Position numbers and translations under genes: made by a program. The notes beneath the pieces were generated by a model, which saw only the letters and a list, made by a program, of their open reading frames with translations, made no database searches and was not told the DNA's origin. Shown piece by piece: positions 25,224-33,103 of a DNA stretch of 33,635 nucleotides. This DNA comes from Syntrophaceae bacterium (GTDB taxonomy: Bacteria > Desulfobacterota > Syntrophia > Syntrophales > UBA5619). Every line of letters begins with the position of its first letter. Positions within the stretch are counted from its first letter, which is position 1. Location: the NCBI GenBank assembly GCA_003141195.1, contig PLLC01000045.1:1-33635 (forward strand), read 5' to 3'.

Positions 25224-26429
25224 ATGAAGAAAATAGCTATCGTTTTGTTTGCGGCGTTTTTCATGCTGTCTTTCGGCTCAACCGTATCGGTTCAGACACT
25301 TTTTGCACAGGACACCGTCAAAATTGGTGTTCCCAACTCACTGACGGGACGACACGCACCCTTTGGACAGCACATGAAACGCGCCTTCGATCTAGCAGCG
25401 GAGGAGATCAACGCCGCCGGCGGGATCAACGGGAAAAAACTGGTATTGGTCCATGAGGACGATCAGAGTAAGCCGGAAATCTCCATCACCGTCACCCAGA
25501 AGCTGATCCAGGATCCCAGCATCCTCATGCTGACGGGCCAGTATAGCAGCAGCGATACGTACCCGGCCGCCGCCCTGGCCGAAAAGGCGAAGATGCCCTT
25601 CATGATTTCCACCGCCGCCGCCGACAACATCACCCAGTCCGGGTGGAAGTACATCTTCAGAATGGCGCAGCCGGCGACCGACTTCGACACAGGTATACAG
25701 GAATGGCTCCTCAAGGATATCAAACCCAAAAGCGTCGTCATGATCTACGAAAACTCGTTGTTCGGGACGAGCACGGCCAAGGCCATGAAGAAGTGGGCAG
25801 ACGACAACAAGATCGCTGTTCCCATCTTCGAGGCATACGATGCAACTTCGGTCGATTTCAAGCCCCTCCTTCTCAAATTGAAGGCCGTCAACCCCGATGT
25901 GGTCTATGCCGTTTCTTATCTGATGGATGCGACCCTGATCGCCCGGCAGATGAAGGAGATCGATTTCAATGTGAAGGCCTTCTGCGGTAGCGCGGCCGGC
26001 TACTCCATCCCCGAGTTCCTGACCGGTACGGGCGATGCGGCAGAATACGTTTATGCCTCCACTATGTGGGAAAAGACCGTTCCCTATCCCGGCGCCAAGG
26101 AGTTCGAAGAGAAATACCAGAAGAAATACAACATGAAACCGCCTTACCATGCGGCCCAGGCCTATGCCTCGGCCTATGTCTGCGCCGACATCCTCAAGCG
26201 GGCGAAATCCCTGACGAGAGAAGCGGTCACCGAGTCCATGGCCCAGACGGACCTCATGACGATTTACGGACGTGTCAAGTTCGGTAGCTACGGTGACTTC
26301 ACGCATCAGTGCAAACTGCCCACCCTGGTCCTCCAGGTACAGAAGAAGAATTTCGAAGTTGTGTATCCGACCAGCGCTGCGACCGCAAAGTGGGTATATC
26401 CCGTTCCCAAGTGGAACGACAGGAAATAG
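25224..26429 (+). CDS. livK: Liv-type ABC substrate-binding protein
   Basis: 401 residues with a Sec signal peptide (MKKIAIVLFAAFFMLSFG, cut near residue 28) and the periplasmic type I binding fold (KIGVPNSLTGRHAPFGQ; AAEEINAAGGINGKKLVLVHEDDQ). The start at 25224 has GGAGGGGAG upstream; an earlier reading from 25101 begins inside IS-derived DNA. A possible TAAAAT -10 box lies at about 25168. The ligand is unknown. It is divided from livHMGF by the IS3 scar, so it may need its own promoter. A G-run hairpin follows the stop. Confidence 0.92.
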   Translation: MKKIAIVLFAAFFMLSFGSTVSVQTLFAQDTVKIGVPNSLTGRHAPFGQHMKRAFDLAAEEINAAGGINGKKLVLVHEDDQSKPEISITVTQKLIQDPSILMLTGQYSSSDTYPAAALAEKAKMPFMISTAAADNITQSGWKYIFRMAQPATDFDTGIQEWLLKDIKPKSVVMIYENSLFGTSTAKAMKKWADDNKIAVPIFEAYDATSVDFKPLLLKLKAVNPDVVYAVSYLMDATLIARQMKEIDFNVKAFCGSAAGYSIPEFLTGTGDAAEYVYASTMWEKTVPYPGAKEFEEKYQKKYNMKPPYHAAQAYASAYVCADILKRAKSLTREAVTESMAQTDLMTIYGRVKFGSYGDFTHQCKLPTLVLQVQKKNFEVVYPTSAATAKWVYPVPKWNDRK

Positions 26430-26441
26430 TGCAGGGAAAAC

Positions 26442-26463
26442 GGGGGGGGGGCGCAACGCCCCC
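26442..26463 (+). other. G-rich hairpin with ten-base G run
   Basis: A run of ten G residues (26442-26451) leads into a seven-pair stem GGGGGCG-CAA-CGCCCCC (26447-26463) directly after the binding-protein gene. No T-tract follows. It may act as an mRNA 3'-end structure. Runs like this are also prone to sequencing length error. Confidence 0.45.
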
Positions 26464-26583
26464 ACCTGTTTCAACCCCTCAGGGCATCTTCCCCGAATCT
26501 TGCTCTATAGAAGACGCTCGTTTATTCATCGGGTGATGCCTGGGAGTTTTACTGCAGGGGTAGTTCATCGCGGAGGTGTCGAG

Positions 26584-26940
26584 ATGAAAGCCAAGATTTT
26601 CAAGGCCGAGGAGGTGAATTGGAGCGAAGCCCCCGGCCATTTCAGCGCTTTTTCCAAAATGCTGGTCAACGAAACCTGCGGCTCGCGATACTTTGATTTT
26701 CGGGTTTCAAGTTACCAGCCGAAGGGTTACTGCGAGACCCATTCTCATCAGACGGCTGAAAATATTTATTACATTCTGAAGGGCGAGGGTATCGTGGAGT
26801 TGGATGGCAAAAGGCATCTGGTCAGCCCGGGCGTGGTGATTTTTATCCCCCCCAAGGTGAAGCACGCGATCATCAATACGGGATTTGAGGATCTTATTTT
26901 CATTGTTGCCGCTTCTCCGCCGCAGGACATGCCCAAATAG
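26584..26940 (+). CDS. Single-domain cupin protein
   Basis: 118 residues, one cupin fold. Metal ligands H53, H55, E59 and H94 (ETHSHQTAEN; KVKHAI) are all present, so a divalent metal site is likely. The start has GGAGG eight bases upstream; the longer in-frame reading begins inside the binding-protein gene. Such small cupins act as isomerases, dioxygenases or sugar-modifying enzymes; nothing here decides which. It sits downstream of the liv genes, possibly cotranscribed. Confidence 0.85.
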   Translation: MKAKIFKAEEVNWSEAPGHFSAFSKMLVNETCGSRYFDFRVSSYQPKGYCETHSHQTAENIYYILKGEGIVELDGKRHLVSPGVVIFIPPKVKHAIINTGFEDLIFIVAASPPQDMPK

Positions 26941-26999
26941 ACCGCCTTACAGAACGGCCTTTGCGGTATCATTTGTGAGTCCGCTCTTTGTAAAGGGAT

Positions 27000-27872
27000 A
27001 TGGATGATCGCATTATAATCCGAGCCTTCAGACCCAATGACATTCCCTTTGGGATGATGCTGAAGGATATCGCCGGCTGGAATCAGCTTCCCGCTGATTG
27101 GGAGCGGCTCATCGCATTGGAGCCCGAGGGGTGTTTTGTCGCCCGATACGATGGCCGTGATGTCGGCACGGCGACCGTGACGGCGTATCAGAAGCGATTC
27201 GGTTGGGTCGGCATGGTCCTTGTGCACCCCGACATGCGCCGCAAGGGGATCGGCACGATGCTGCTGAGGCACGGGATCCGCTACCTTGAGCGGAAGGACG
27301 TTACGGCCGTGAAACTGGATGCCACGGCGGCGGGGAAACAGCTCTATCTAACGCTCGGTTTCGCGGACGAGTATCTGCTCGAAAGACGGCAAGGGAGGGG
27401 TGAAACAGTCGATTCACCTGCGGATCCGTCCATCGTGTCAACCCGGTCGGCCCTGTCCGGCGTGCTGGACCGTCTCTGCGAATACGACGGGCCGGTATTC
27501 GGCGCTGACCGTTCGCGCGTTCTCCGCCGTCTAATTGCCGAGCCGGAGGTGCAAAGCGCGGTTGCCGTCGATTCTTACGGCGCCATTCGGGGCTACATCA
27601 TGGTCCGCTACGGCTCCAGCCGCCATTACATCGGTCCGTGGGTCGCGGACAATGCCGATGTCGGTCGAGCCCTTTGGCGCTGGGCTCTGTCCCGAATTCC
27701 CGGCGAGCCTTTTTTTGTGGATGTTTGTCTTGCCAATCCGGACGCAGATGGCATCGTGCCAAGAGAATTTTTCCCTCTGCAGCGGCAGCTCATCCGTATG
27801 GTTCGCGGCGAAAACCGGTATCCCGGAGAGTCCCGGCGGGTGTTCGGGATCGCCGGTCCCGAGATGGGTTGA
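27000..27872 (+). CDS. Two-domain GNAT-family N-acetyltransferase
   Basis: 290 residues. The N-terminal GNAT domain has the acetyl-CoA loop VHPDMRRKGIGTML with R80-G85 at the pyrophosphate site. A second domain (about 145-290) looks like the YitH/Acetyltransf_18 type fused after GNAT. The acceptor substrate is unknown. AAAGGG precedes the start. No link to the neighbouring catabolic genes is visible, so it could be a passenger. Confidence 0.85.
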   Translation: MDDRIIIRAFRPNDIPFGMMLKDIAGWNQLPADWERLIALEPEGCFVARYDGRDVGTATVTAYQKRFGWVGMVLVHPDMRRKGIGTMLLRHGIRYLERKDVTAVKLDATAAGKQLYLTLGFADEYLLERRQGRGETVDSPADPSIVSTRSALSGVLDRLCEYDGPVFGADRSRVLRRLIAEPEVQSAVAVDSYGAIRGYIMVRYGSSRHYIGPWVADNADVGRALWRWALSRIPGEPFFVDVCLANPDADGIVPREFFPLQRQLIRMVRGENRYPGESRRVFGIAGPEMG

Positions 27873-28034
27873 CCGAACACCTGTGCCTGTAGCCCGCTTC
27901 TCGAGGGGGGGGCAGCGCGTTGAACGAGGTGCCATCGGGGAGGGCTCTATAACCGGTTTGAAGCTTGGGATGTCCGTTAGGACAAGGTTGGATTGCGCCG
28001 AGGGTGCGCTTCTGAGAACGAGGAGGAGATGAAG

Positions 28035-28343
28035 ATGATTCATGTGATCGCTACGGTACGCGTAAAACCAGGCAGACGTGATGATTTTATTGAGCTTGTG
28101 AAATCCATCACAGGCCAGGTGACAGAAGAGAAGGGATGCATCCGGTATATCCTGACGGTGGATATCGTCTCGGGTTTGCCGCCGCAGGTGCTGGATGAGA
28201 ATCTGGTCACGATGATTGAGGCGTGGGAGAGCCTTCAGGCGCTCCGCAACCACCTGACGACCCCCCACATGGCGCTTTTTTTCGAAAAGCGAAAAGAGAT
28301 GGTGGAGGGAGGCTCCTCCCTCAAGGTGCTGCAGGAGGCATAA
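28035..28343 (+). CDS. Antibiotic-biosynthesis-monooxygenase-like (ABM) protein
   Basis: 102 residues with the dimeric ferredoxin-like fold of the YgiN/LsrG group (MIHVIATVRVKPGRRDDF; CIRYIL). The start at 28035 is chosen because AGGAGG at 28021-28026 is eight bases away; an earlier ATG at 28029 is only two bases from it. Family members are cofactor-free oxygenases or isomerases. It lies 38 bp before an SDR and they are probably cotranscribed. Confidence 0.8.
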   Translation: MIHVIATVRVKPGRRDDFIELVKSITGQVTEEKGCIRYILTVDIVSGLPPQVLDENLVTMIEAWESLQALRNHLTTPHMALFFEKRKEMVEGGSSLKVLQEA

Positions 28344-28381
28344 ATTACACAACAGTCAGTCTGAATGATATGGAGGCACCC

Positions 28382-29095
28382 ATGGCAACTCTCAACGGCA
28401 AAAATGTCTTGGTGATCGGCGGCAGCTCCGGAATCGGCTTCGCGACGGCGGCGGGCGCGCTTGCGGCAGGCGCAAAGGTGACAATTGCCAGCCGCTCGGA
28501 GGAAAAGCTTCGCTCCGCCCAGGAGCTGCTTCAGGCCCCGGTCGAGGCCCGCCGGATCGATGTCGCGGACGGCGCAAGCGTCTCGGCCTTTTTCGATGCT
28601 TCACCCGTCTACGACCATATCGTGATCAGCGGCGCCGCGTTCAAGTTCGGCACCGTTCGCGATCAGGATATTGAAGAGGCCTATGCTGCGATGAACGTCA
28701 AGTTCTGGGGCGCGTATCGCGTGGTGAAAAAGGCGAAAGTTGCCCCGGATGGCTCGTTCGTATTCGTCTCGGGCTTCCTGAGCCGCCGCCCGAAGCCCGG
28801 CATGGCGCTTGTCGGCGCCATCAACGCCGCCCTCGAAACCCTGGCTCAGGGGCTCGCGCTGGAGATGGCGCCGATCCGCTTTAATGTGGTCTCTCCCGGT
28901 ATTGTTGACACCCCGACTCGGGCCGCGATGCCGGCGGAGGCGAGAAAAACGATGCTCGAAAACATTGCCAGGACCCTCCCGGTCAAGCGTGTCGGCCTGG
29001 CCGAGGACATCTCCGACCAAATCCTGCTATTCCTGCGGAATACGTTTGCGACCGGAACCGTCGTCTATCTCGATGGCGGAGGTCTGCTGGTCTGA
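28382..29095 (+). CDS. SDR-fold protein lacking the catalytic Tyr-xxx-Lys
   Basis: 237 residues. The cofactor motif GGSSGIG is intact and the fold matches SDRs, ending PVKRVGLAEDISDQI and GTVVYLDGGGLLV. In the place of YxxxK the sequence reads GMALVGAINAALETL, with no Tyr or Lys, so standard proton-relay chemistry is not expected. A related SDR subgroup of this type is known to me by pattern, with AINAALE in this position. It may bind NAD(P) and work by other residues. GGAGG precedes the start. Compare the canonical SDR at 11572. Confidence 0.82.
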   Translation: MATLNGKNVLVIGGSSGIGFATAAGALAAGAKVTIASRSEEKLRSAQELLQAPVEARRIDVADGASVSAFFDASPVYDHIVISGAAFKFGTVRDQDIEEAYAAMNVKFWGAYRVVKKAKVAPDGSFVFVSGFLSRRPKPGMALVGAINAALETLAQGLALEMAPIRFNVVSPGIVDTPTRAAMPAEARKTMLENIARTLPVKRVGLAEDISDQILLFLRNTFATGTVVYLDGGGLLV

Positions 29096-29175
29096 GTCGG
29101 TACCGGGAAGCCCCACCCTTTGGGCCGGGAGCTTCACATGGCGGAAGTATTCAGCGAATCGAAGGAGGAATGACA

Positions 29176-29676
29176 ATGGTGAAAAAAGCCGCGCAATCGT
29201 GGTCGCTCAAGATGACGACGCCGCTGGAGTCGGGGATCGTATGCAACGATATTGAGCAAATGCTCAAGTTCTATGTTGACGTCCTGGGTCTCAGGCTGGT
29301 CGCGGATGCCAGCACGACGCCGGAACTCAGCAGGCGTTTGGGCAGTACGCCCCACGGATATCGGATTGTCCGATTGCAAACGCCTTATGGTGAAAGAATT
29401 AAACTTGTCCAGCCGGCCAAGCAACCCCCGAAACCGAATCCTGTTCCGGAATGGCTCTATGAACGTCACGGAATTGCCTACCTTACCTTCGTTATCGATG
29501 GGATCAAGCGAGTGGCAAAGCACTTGAAAGAGCACGGGGTGAAACTGACCAGCGACGAACCCATCGAGGTGCGTAACGGTGTCTTTGCATTATATGCGAC
29601 CGATCCGGAAGGTAATTTCATCGAGTTTGTCGAGTATCCCGATATCGCTTCCTATCGACCCGACCTTGTAAAATGA
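29176..29676 (+). CDS. Glyoxalase/VOC-superfamily protein
   Basis: 166 residues, two beta-alpha-beta-beta-beta repeats (DIEQMLKFYVDVLGLRL and a second ending DPEGNFIEFVEY). Ligand residues appear as E in FIEFVEYP and H in RHGIAYLTF. The start at 29176 has AAGGAGG seven bases upstream; ATG at 29170 is one base from it. Relatives include glyoxalase I, methylmalonyl-CoA epimerase and ring-cleaving dioxygenases. The reaction is not resolved. Confidence 0.82.
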   Translation: MVKKAAQSWSLKMTTPLESGIVCNDIEQMLKFYVDVLGLRLVADASTTPELSRRLGSTPHGYRIVRLQTPYGERIKLVQPAKQPPKPNPVPEWLYERHGIAYLTFVIDGIKRVAKHLKEHGVKLTSDEPIEVRNGVFALYATDPEGNFIEFVEYPDIASYRPDLVK

Positions 29677-29832
29677 TTTAGACAACCGCCGCGGCAGCCG
29701 TTTTCACGACCGCCACGGCAGATCACACCCTGTGTTTCTGTTGCCGATTGTGACGGATCATCTCCTCACATTCCGCTTTCCGTAAGAGGGCTCGCCATGC
29801 GGGAACGGCGGAGGATCAAGGAATGTATTTAC

Positions 29833-29851
29833 ATTCGCTATGTGAGCGAAT
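29833..29851. promoter_or_regulatory. Perfect 7+7 palindrome upstream of the stress gene
   Basis: ATTCGCT and its complement surround a five-base loop, 53 bases before the universal stress protein start. It looks like an operator or a short leader hairpin. The rest of the 228-bp gap (29677-29904) holds no gene I can support. Confidence 0.4.
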
Positions 29852-29904
29852 ATAACCCTGAGCCACCCCCTCCATAATTTAATCCATGCAGAAAGGAGAT
29901 AAAA

Positions 29905-30297
29905 ATGAAAATTGTTGTGGGATATGATGGATCAGATGCGGCAAACGAGGCCTTGAATGTAGCCAAAAAACACGCCAGGGCTTTCGATGGTAGAATCTAT
30001 GTTATCACGTCCCTCGTTGGGGGGACTGAGGAAAGTGCAGAAGAAATTATAAAAGTCAGAAGCCAATTGGAAAATGCCGTAAAATCCATTCAAAAAGAGG
30101 GCATCCCCTGTGAAGAACACCTCTTGATCCGAGGTATGGAACCCGGTGAGGATATCGTCCAATTTGCTGAAGATCATCAGGCCGACGAGATCATTATCGG
30201 GGTGATCAAAAAATCAAAAGTACAAAAATTCCTTTTAGGCTCGAATGCACAGTATGTGATTCTGCACTCACCCTGCATGGTGATCGCGGTCAAGTAG
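29905..30297 (+). CDS. Universal stress protein (UspA family)
   Basis: 130 residues, a single Usp domain starting KIVVGYDGSDAANEAL. The usual ATP loop G-x2-G-x9-G-(S/T) is only partly kept (GVIKKSKVQKFLLGS lacks the second glycine), so ATP binding is uncertain. GAAAGGAG precedes the start. It is cytoplasmic and often starvation-induced in relatives; here it stands alone with an upstream palindrome. Confidence 0.9.
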   Translation: MKIVVGYDGSDAANEALNVAKKHARAFDGRIYVITSLVGGTEESAEEIIKVRSQLENAVKSIQKEGIPCEEHLLIRGMEPGEDIVQFAEDHQADEIIIGVIKKSKVQKFLLGSNAQYVILHSPCMVIAVK

Positions 30298-30322
30298 TTG
30301 GCGATTTGGAGGAATCACCAAC
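30297..30322 (+). other. Stem-loop directly after the stress gene stop
   Basis: GTTGGCGATT and AATCACCAAC pair over nine of ten positions around a six-base loop, beginning at the last base of the stop codon. No T-tract follows, so its role as a terminator is uncertain. Confidence 0.4.
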
Positions 30323-30475
30323 AGCACTCTCGATCATCCGTCGGGAAGATGAGTGTCTCGATCACTAATATTTTAGGGCGGAGAGATGGGCCGACCTCGA
30401 TCAAGGTTTCAGCACCCGGCCAGCTCTAAAAAATGCTTCCGGACACCCCCGTCGGTAAGGCTTGAAAGAAACGAC

Positions 30476-30960
30476 ATGAAATTCCGCTACAACCTCAACG
30501 ACCATCCGCCCCTCTTGGAATCCATTCTGATCGGGCTTCAGTTTTGCGCCGTTGTCGTCCCCTAGATCATCATCCTGGGGAAGATTGCCGGGTCCTTCCA
30601 TTTTGAAAACGAAGGAGAGAGGACCATTTACCTCCAGAAGCTTTTTTTCGCGGCGCCGTCTTCACCCTGATGGAGATCCTGGCCGGACACAAGCTCCCCG
30701 TAGTTTTTGGCCCGTCGACAGTCAGCCTGATTGGGATCATTTCTAGCGTGGGGTTCAATATGTCAACCATATACACGTCTGCGTTGATCGGGAGTCTGTT
30801 GTTGACGGCATGTGCTGTAACCGGAATTTTCGGGACGCTCCAGAAGATGTTCACCCCGAGGGTCGTTTCTGTGGTTTTGCTGTTGGTCTCTTTCTGCATG
30901 ATACCCACGGTGATCCGTCTTGTAACAAATGTAAAAAGTCGGCGGACCCGTCAGTTCCCC
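30476..30960 (+). pseudogene. Broken NCS2 (xanthine/uracil) permease
   Basis: The reading MKFRYNLNDHPPLLESILIG starts at 30476, stops at TAG 30563, then continues in the same frame as IIILGKIAGSFHFENEGERT and LYLQKLFF-like sequence. A frameshift near 30650 leads to the adjacent frame FTLMEILAGHKLPVVFGPST, then YTSALIGSLLLTACAVTGIFG and FTPRVVSVVLLL. This order and these motifs match the N-terminal half of NCS2 permeases. Homology fades after RLVTN near 30940 and the C-terminal half is missing. It has at least one nonsense mutation, one frameshift and a truncation. Confidence 0.75.
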
Positions 30961-31070
30961 TCGGGATCCAATGTGAACAAAGCAAAGACGCCTTTCCGCA
31001 CCTCAACGGGTTCCTCGCTGACCCTTTTCACCCCATGATTCTCTTGATCCACCATCAAAAAAATAGAAAA

Positions 31071-31136
31071 CCTCGTTGATCCTGATAAAACAGGGTGATA
31101 AAGTTTTTGTGAGCGCAAAAACCATCATCAACGAGG
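31071..31136. repeat. Nested inverted repeat ahead of a short ORF
   Basis: CCTCGTTGAT (31071-31080) is the exact complement of ATCAACGAGG (31127-31136). Inside, GTTTTTG (31103-31109) pairs with CAAAAAC (31116-31122). The right arm overlaps the ribosome-binding site of the next ORF. This could be a mobile-element end or an RNA switch-like leader. Confidence 0.55.
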
Positions 31137-31146
31137 TGAATTGAGT

Positions 31147-31284
31147 ATGTCACAAGGGGTTCCCGGCCGGATTGTTGAAAGGTCCCGTGAACTGATCGTC
31201 CGGTTGGTGAAAGGCCATTCTGCCCTTGAGCTTTACCTGGAGACCAGGCGCCGGATTATGGCGATGATGCCAGTTTATTGGTGA
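31147..31284 (+). CDS. Unknown 45-residue ORF, possibly truncated
   Basis: MSQGVPGRIVERSR starts at 31147 with GAGGTG eight bases upstream, and ends ALELYLETRRRIMAMMPVYW. It is rich in charged residues and may be helical. I do not recognise a family; it could be the first part of a transposase or a regulator cut off by degradation, since the following 350 bp hold no good frame. It follows the nested inverted repeat directly. Confidence 0.3.
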   Translation: MSQGVPGRIVERSRELIVRLVKGHSALELYLETRRRIMAMMPVYW

Positions 31285-31630
31285 TAACAATCGGTAATCA
31301 TTGAGATTGAATGTATTTAGTGGTGGATTTTTGGGGCATAATTTTCCGACCGGTGGCGGAAGTGTGTTCCGAGAGGGACACGTCACAAGGAGTTTCGGTA
31401 AACTTTGGAAAATATGAGGTCGTCATGGCATTCTTAAGCGGATAACCGGCCCAGGAACGAACAGAATGAGTTTCAAATGTACGAAAACCCGTCCATCCAA
31501 AAGTTGGTGGTGGATTATGGGCACTTGAAAGGCTTGACCCCCGCCCGAGAAGCGGATATGAAAGGACCACCGTCCAGGTCACCCAAAGCGGTTATCCCGG
31601 GACGCACGAGGTTGTTAAAAAAAAGAAGGT
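31285..31630. other. Degraded spacer without a supported gene
   Basis: Frames here are short and lack good ribosome-binding sites on either strand. One at 31477 begins MYENPSIQKLVVDYGHLKG but ends inside the next gene in another frame. I see no clear mobile-element end or promoter. The region looks like decayed DNA continuing from 30960. Confidence 0.4.
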
Positions 31631-31639
31631 ATGATGGTC

Positions 31640-33103
31640 ATGGCAAAATCCTATCCCCGCATGGTCCGTTTCAAAACGGCCGACTCCTTTCTTGAATACC
31701 TCCGCTCGCTGGAGATCGAGATCCCCTTCGACAAAGAGGTGACCCGAGCCCCGGAGGGCCCCCTGGCACAGCCGTACCGGCTATCCGACAGTCGCAGGAT
31801 CGGCAACCGGTTCTGCATCCATCCCATGGAAGGCTGGGACGGAACGCAAGACGGCAAACCGACCGACCTGACCTTCCGCCGCTGGCGTAATTTCGGCCTG
31901 AGCGGCGCCAAGCTCATCTGGGGCTGTGAGGCCACCGCCGTAAGGCCCGACGGACGTGCCAACCCCAATCAGCTCATGATCATCGATCAGACGATGAGCG
32001 AGATAGAAAGGCTCCGCCTAGCGCTGGTCGATGAACACCGCGCCCGCTTCGGCACGACGGAGGACCTGATGGTCGGTCTCCAGCTGACCCATTCCGGCCG
32101 CTTCTGCCGCCCGAACGACAAAGAGAAACTCGAACCCAAGATCCTCTACCACCATCCTCCCATCGAGGCGATCTACCAGACCCCGCCCGATTGGCCGGTG
32201 ATGACCGATGGCGAGATCGACGATCTGATCGGCGATTATGTCCTGGCAGCCCGCCGCGCCAAGGAGATCGGCTTCGAGTTTGTGGATATCAAACACTGTC
32301 ACGGCTATCTGGGGCACGAGTTCCTGAGCGCCTATTCCCGGCCGGGGCGCTACGGTGGCAGCTTTGAAAACCGCACCCGTTTCCTGCGGGAGATCGTCGC
32401 CGGCATCCGCAGGGACTGTCCCGGCCTGCGCATCGGCGTGCGCGTCAGCGCCTTCGATTTCCCGCCCTTTGCACGCAGCGAGGACGGCACCGGCCGGATG
32501 GTGGAGTACCGGGATGAAAGCGGCCGCTACCCCTTTGCCTTCGGCGGCGATCCCGTGCACCCGGATAGGCTCAATGTCGAAGAGACGGCGGAATTCATCA
32601 CTCTGCTTGAGAAGCTGGGGATCCGCCTGGTCAACATCTCCGCCGGCAGCCCGTACTACAATCCGCACACGACGCGGCCGGCAACCTTCCCGCCCAGTGA
32701 TGGCTACCTGCCCCCGGAAGACCCGCTGATCGGCGTGGCGCGTCACATCCACCTGTGCGCCGAACTGAAGAAACGCGTCCCCGGCCCGGCGATCGTCGGA
32801 TCGGCCTATACCTATCTCCAGGAATGGCTGCCGAACGTTGCCCAGGCGGCGGTCCGTGAAGGCATGGTCGATTTCGTCGGCTTGGGCCGCATGGTGCTGG
32901 CCTACCCGGAAATGCCCGCCGATGTGCTGGCCGGACGTCCGCTCGCCCGGACACGCATCTGCCGGACATTCAGCGACTGCACGACCGCCCCGCGCAGCGG
33001 CCTGGTCTCGGGCTGCTACCCGCTGGATGACTTCTACAAGCAACGCCCCGAATACGAACAGCTCAAGCGGATCAAAACCCCAGGCAAGGAGAAACACCCG
33101 TGA
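31640..33103 (+). CDS. Old-yellow-enzyme-type NADH:flavin oxidoreductase
   Basis: 487 residues, one FMN TIM barrel with an N-terminal extension of about 50 residues and no FAD/NAD domain. Family motifs [30 protein letters not shown]-like [13 protein letters not shown] and FVGLGRM are clear. At the substrate-binding pair the first histidine is K218 ([12 protein letters not shown]) and only H221 is kept. The C-terminus has CRTFSDC and a later SGCYP instead of the spaced four-cysteine cluster, so Fe-S binding is uncertain. Three ATGs (31631, 31634, 31640) compete; 31640 is taken because it is ten bases from AGAAGG, but this is not settled. The stop overlaps the CoA-transferase start as GTGA. Confidence 0.87.
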   Translation: MAKSYPRMVRFKTADSFLEYLRSLEIEIPFDKEVTRAPEGPLAQPYRLSDSRRIGNRFCIHPMEGWDGTQDGKPTDLTFRRWRNFGLSGAKLIWGCEATAVRPDGRANPNQLMIIDQTMSEIERLRLALVDEHRARFGTTEDLMVGLQLTHSGRFCRPNDKEKLEPKILYHHPPIEAIYQTPPDWPVMTDGEIDDLIGDYVLAARRAKEIGFEFVDIKHCHGYLGHEFLSAYSRPGRYGGSFENRTRFLREIVAGIRRDCPGLRIGVRVSAFDFPPFARSEDGTGRMVEYRDESGRYPFAFGGDPVHPDRLNVEETAEFITLLEKLGIRLVNISAGSPYYNPHTTRPATFPPSDGYLPPEDPLIGVARHIHLCAELKKRVPGPAIVGSAYTYLQEWLPNVAQAAVREGMVDFVGLGRMVLAYPEMPADVLAGRPLARTRICRTFSDCTTAPRSGLVSGCYPLDDFYKQRPEYEQLKRIKTPGKEKHP

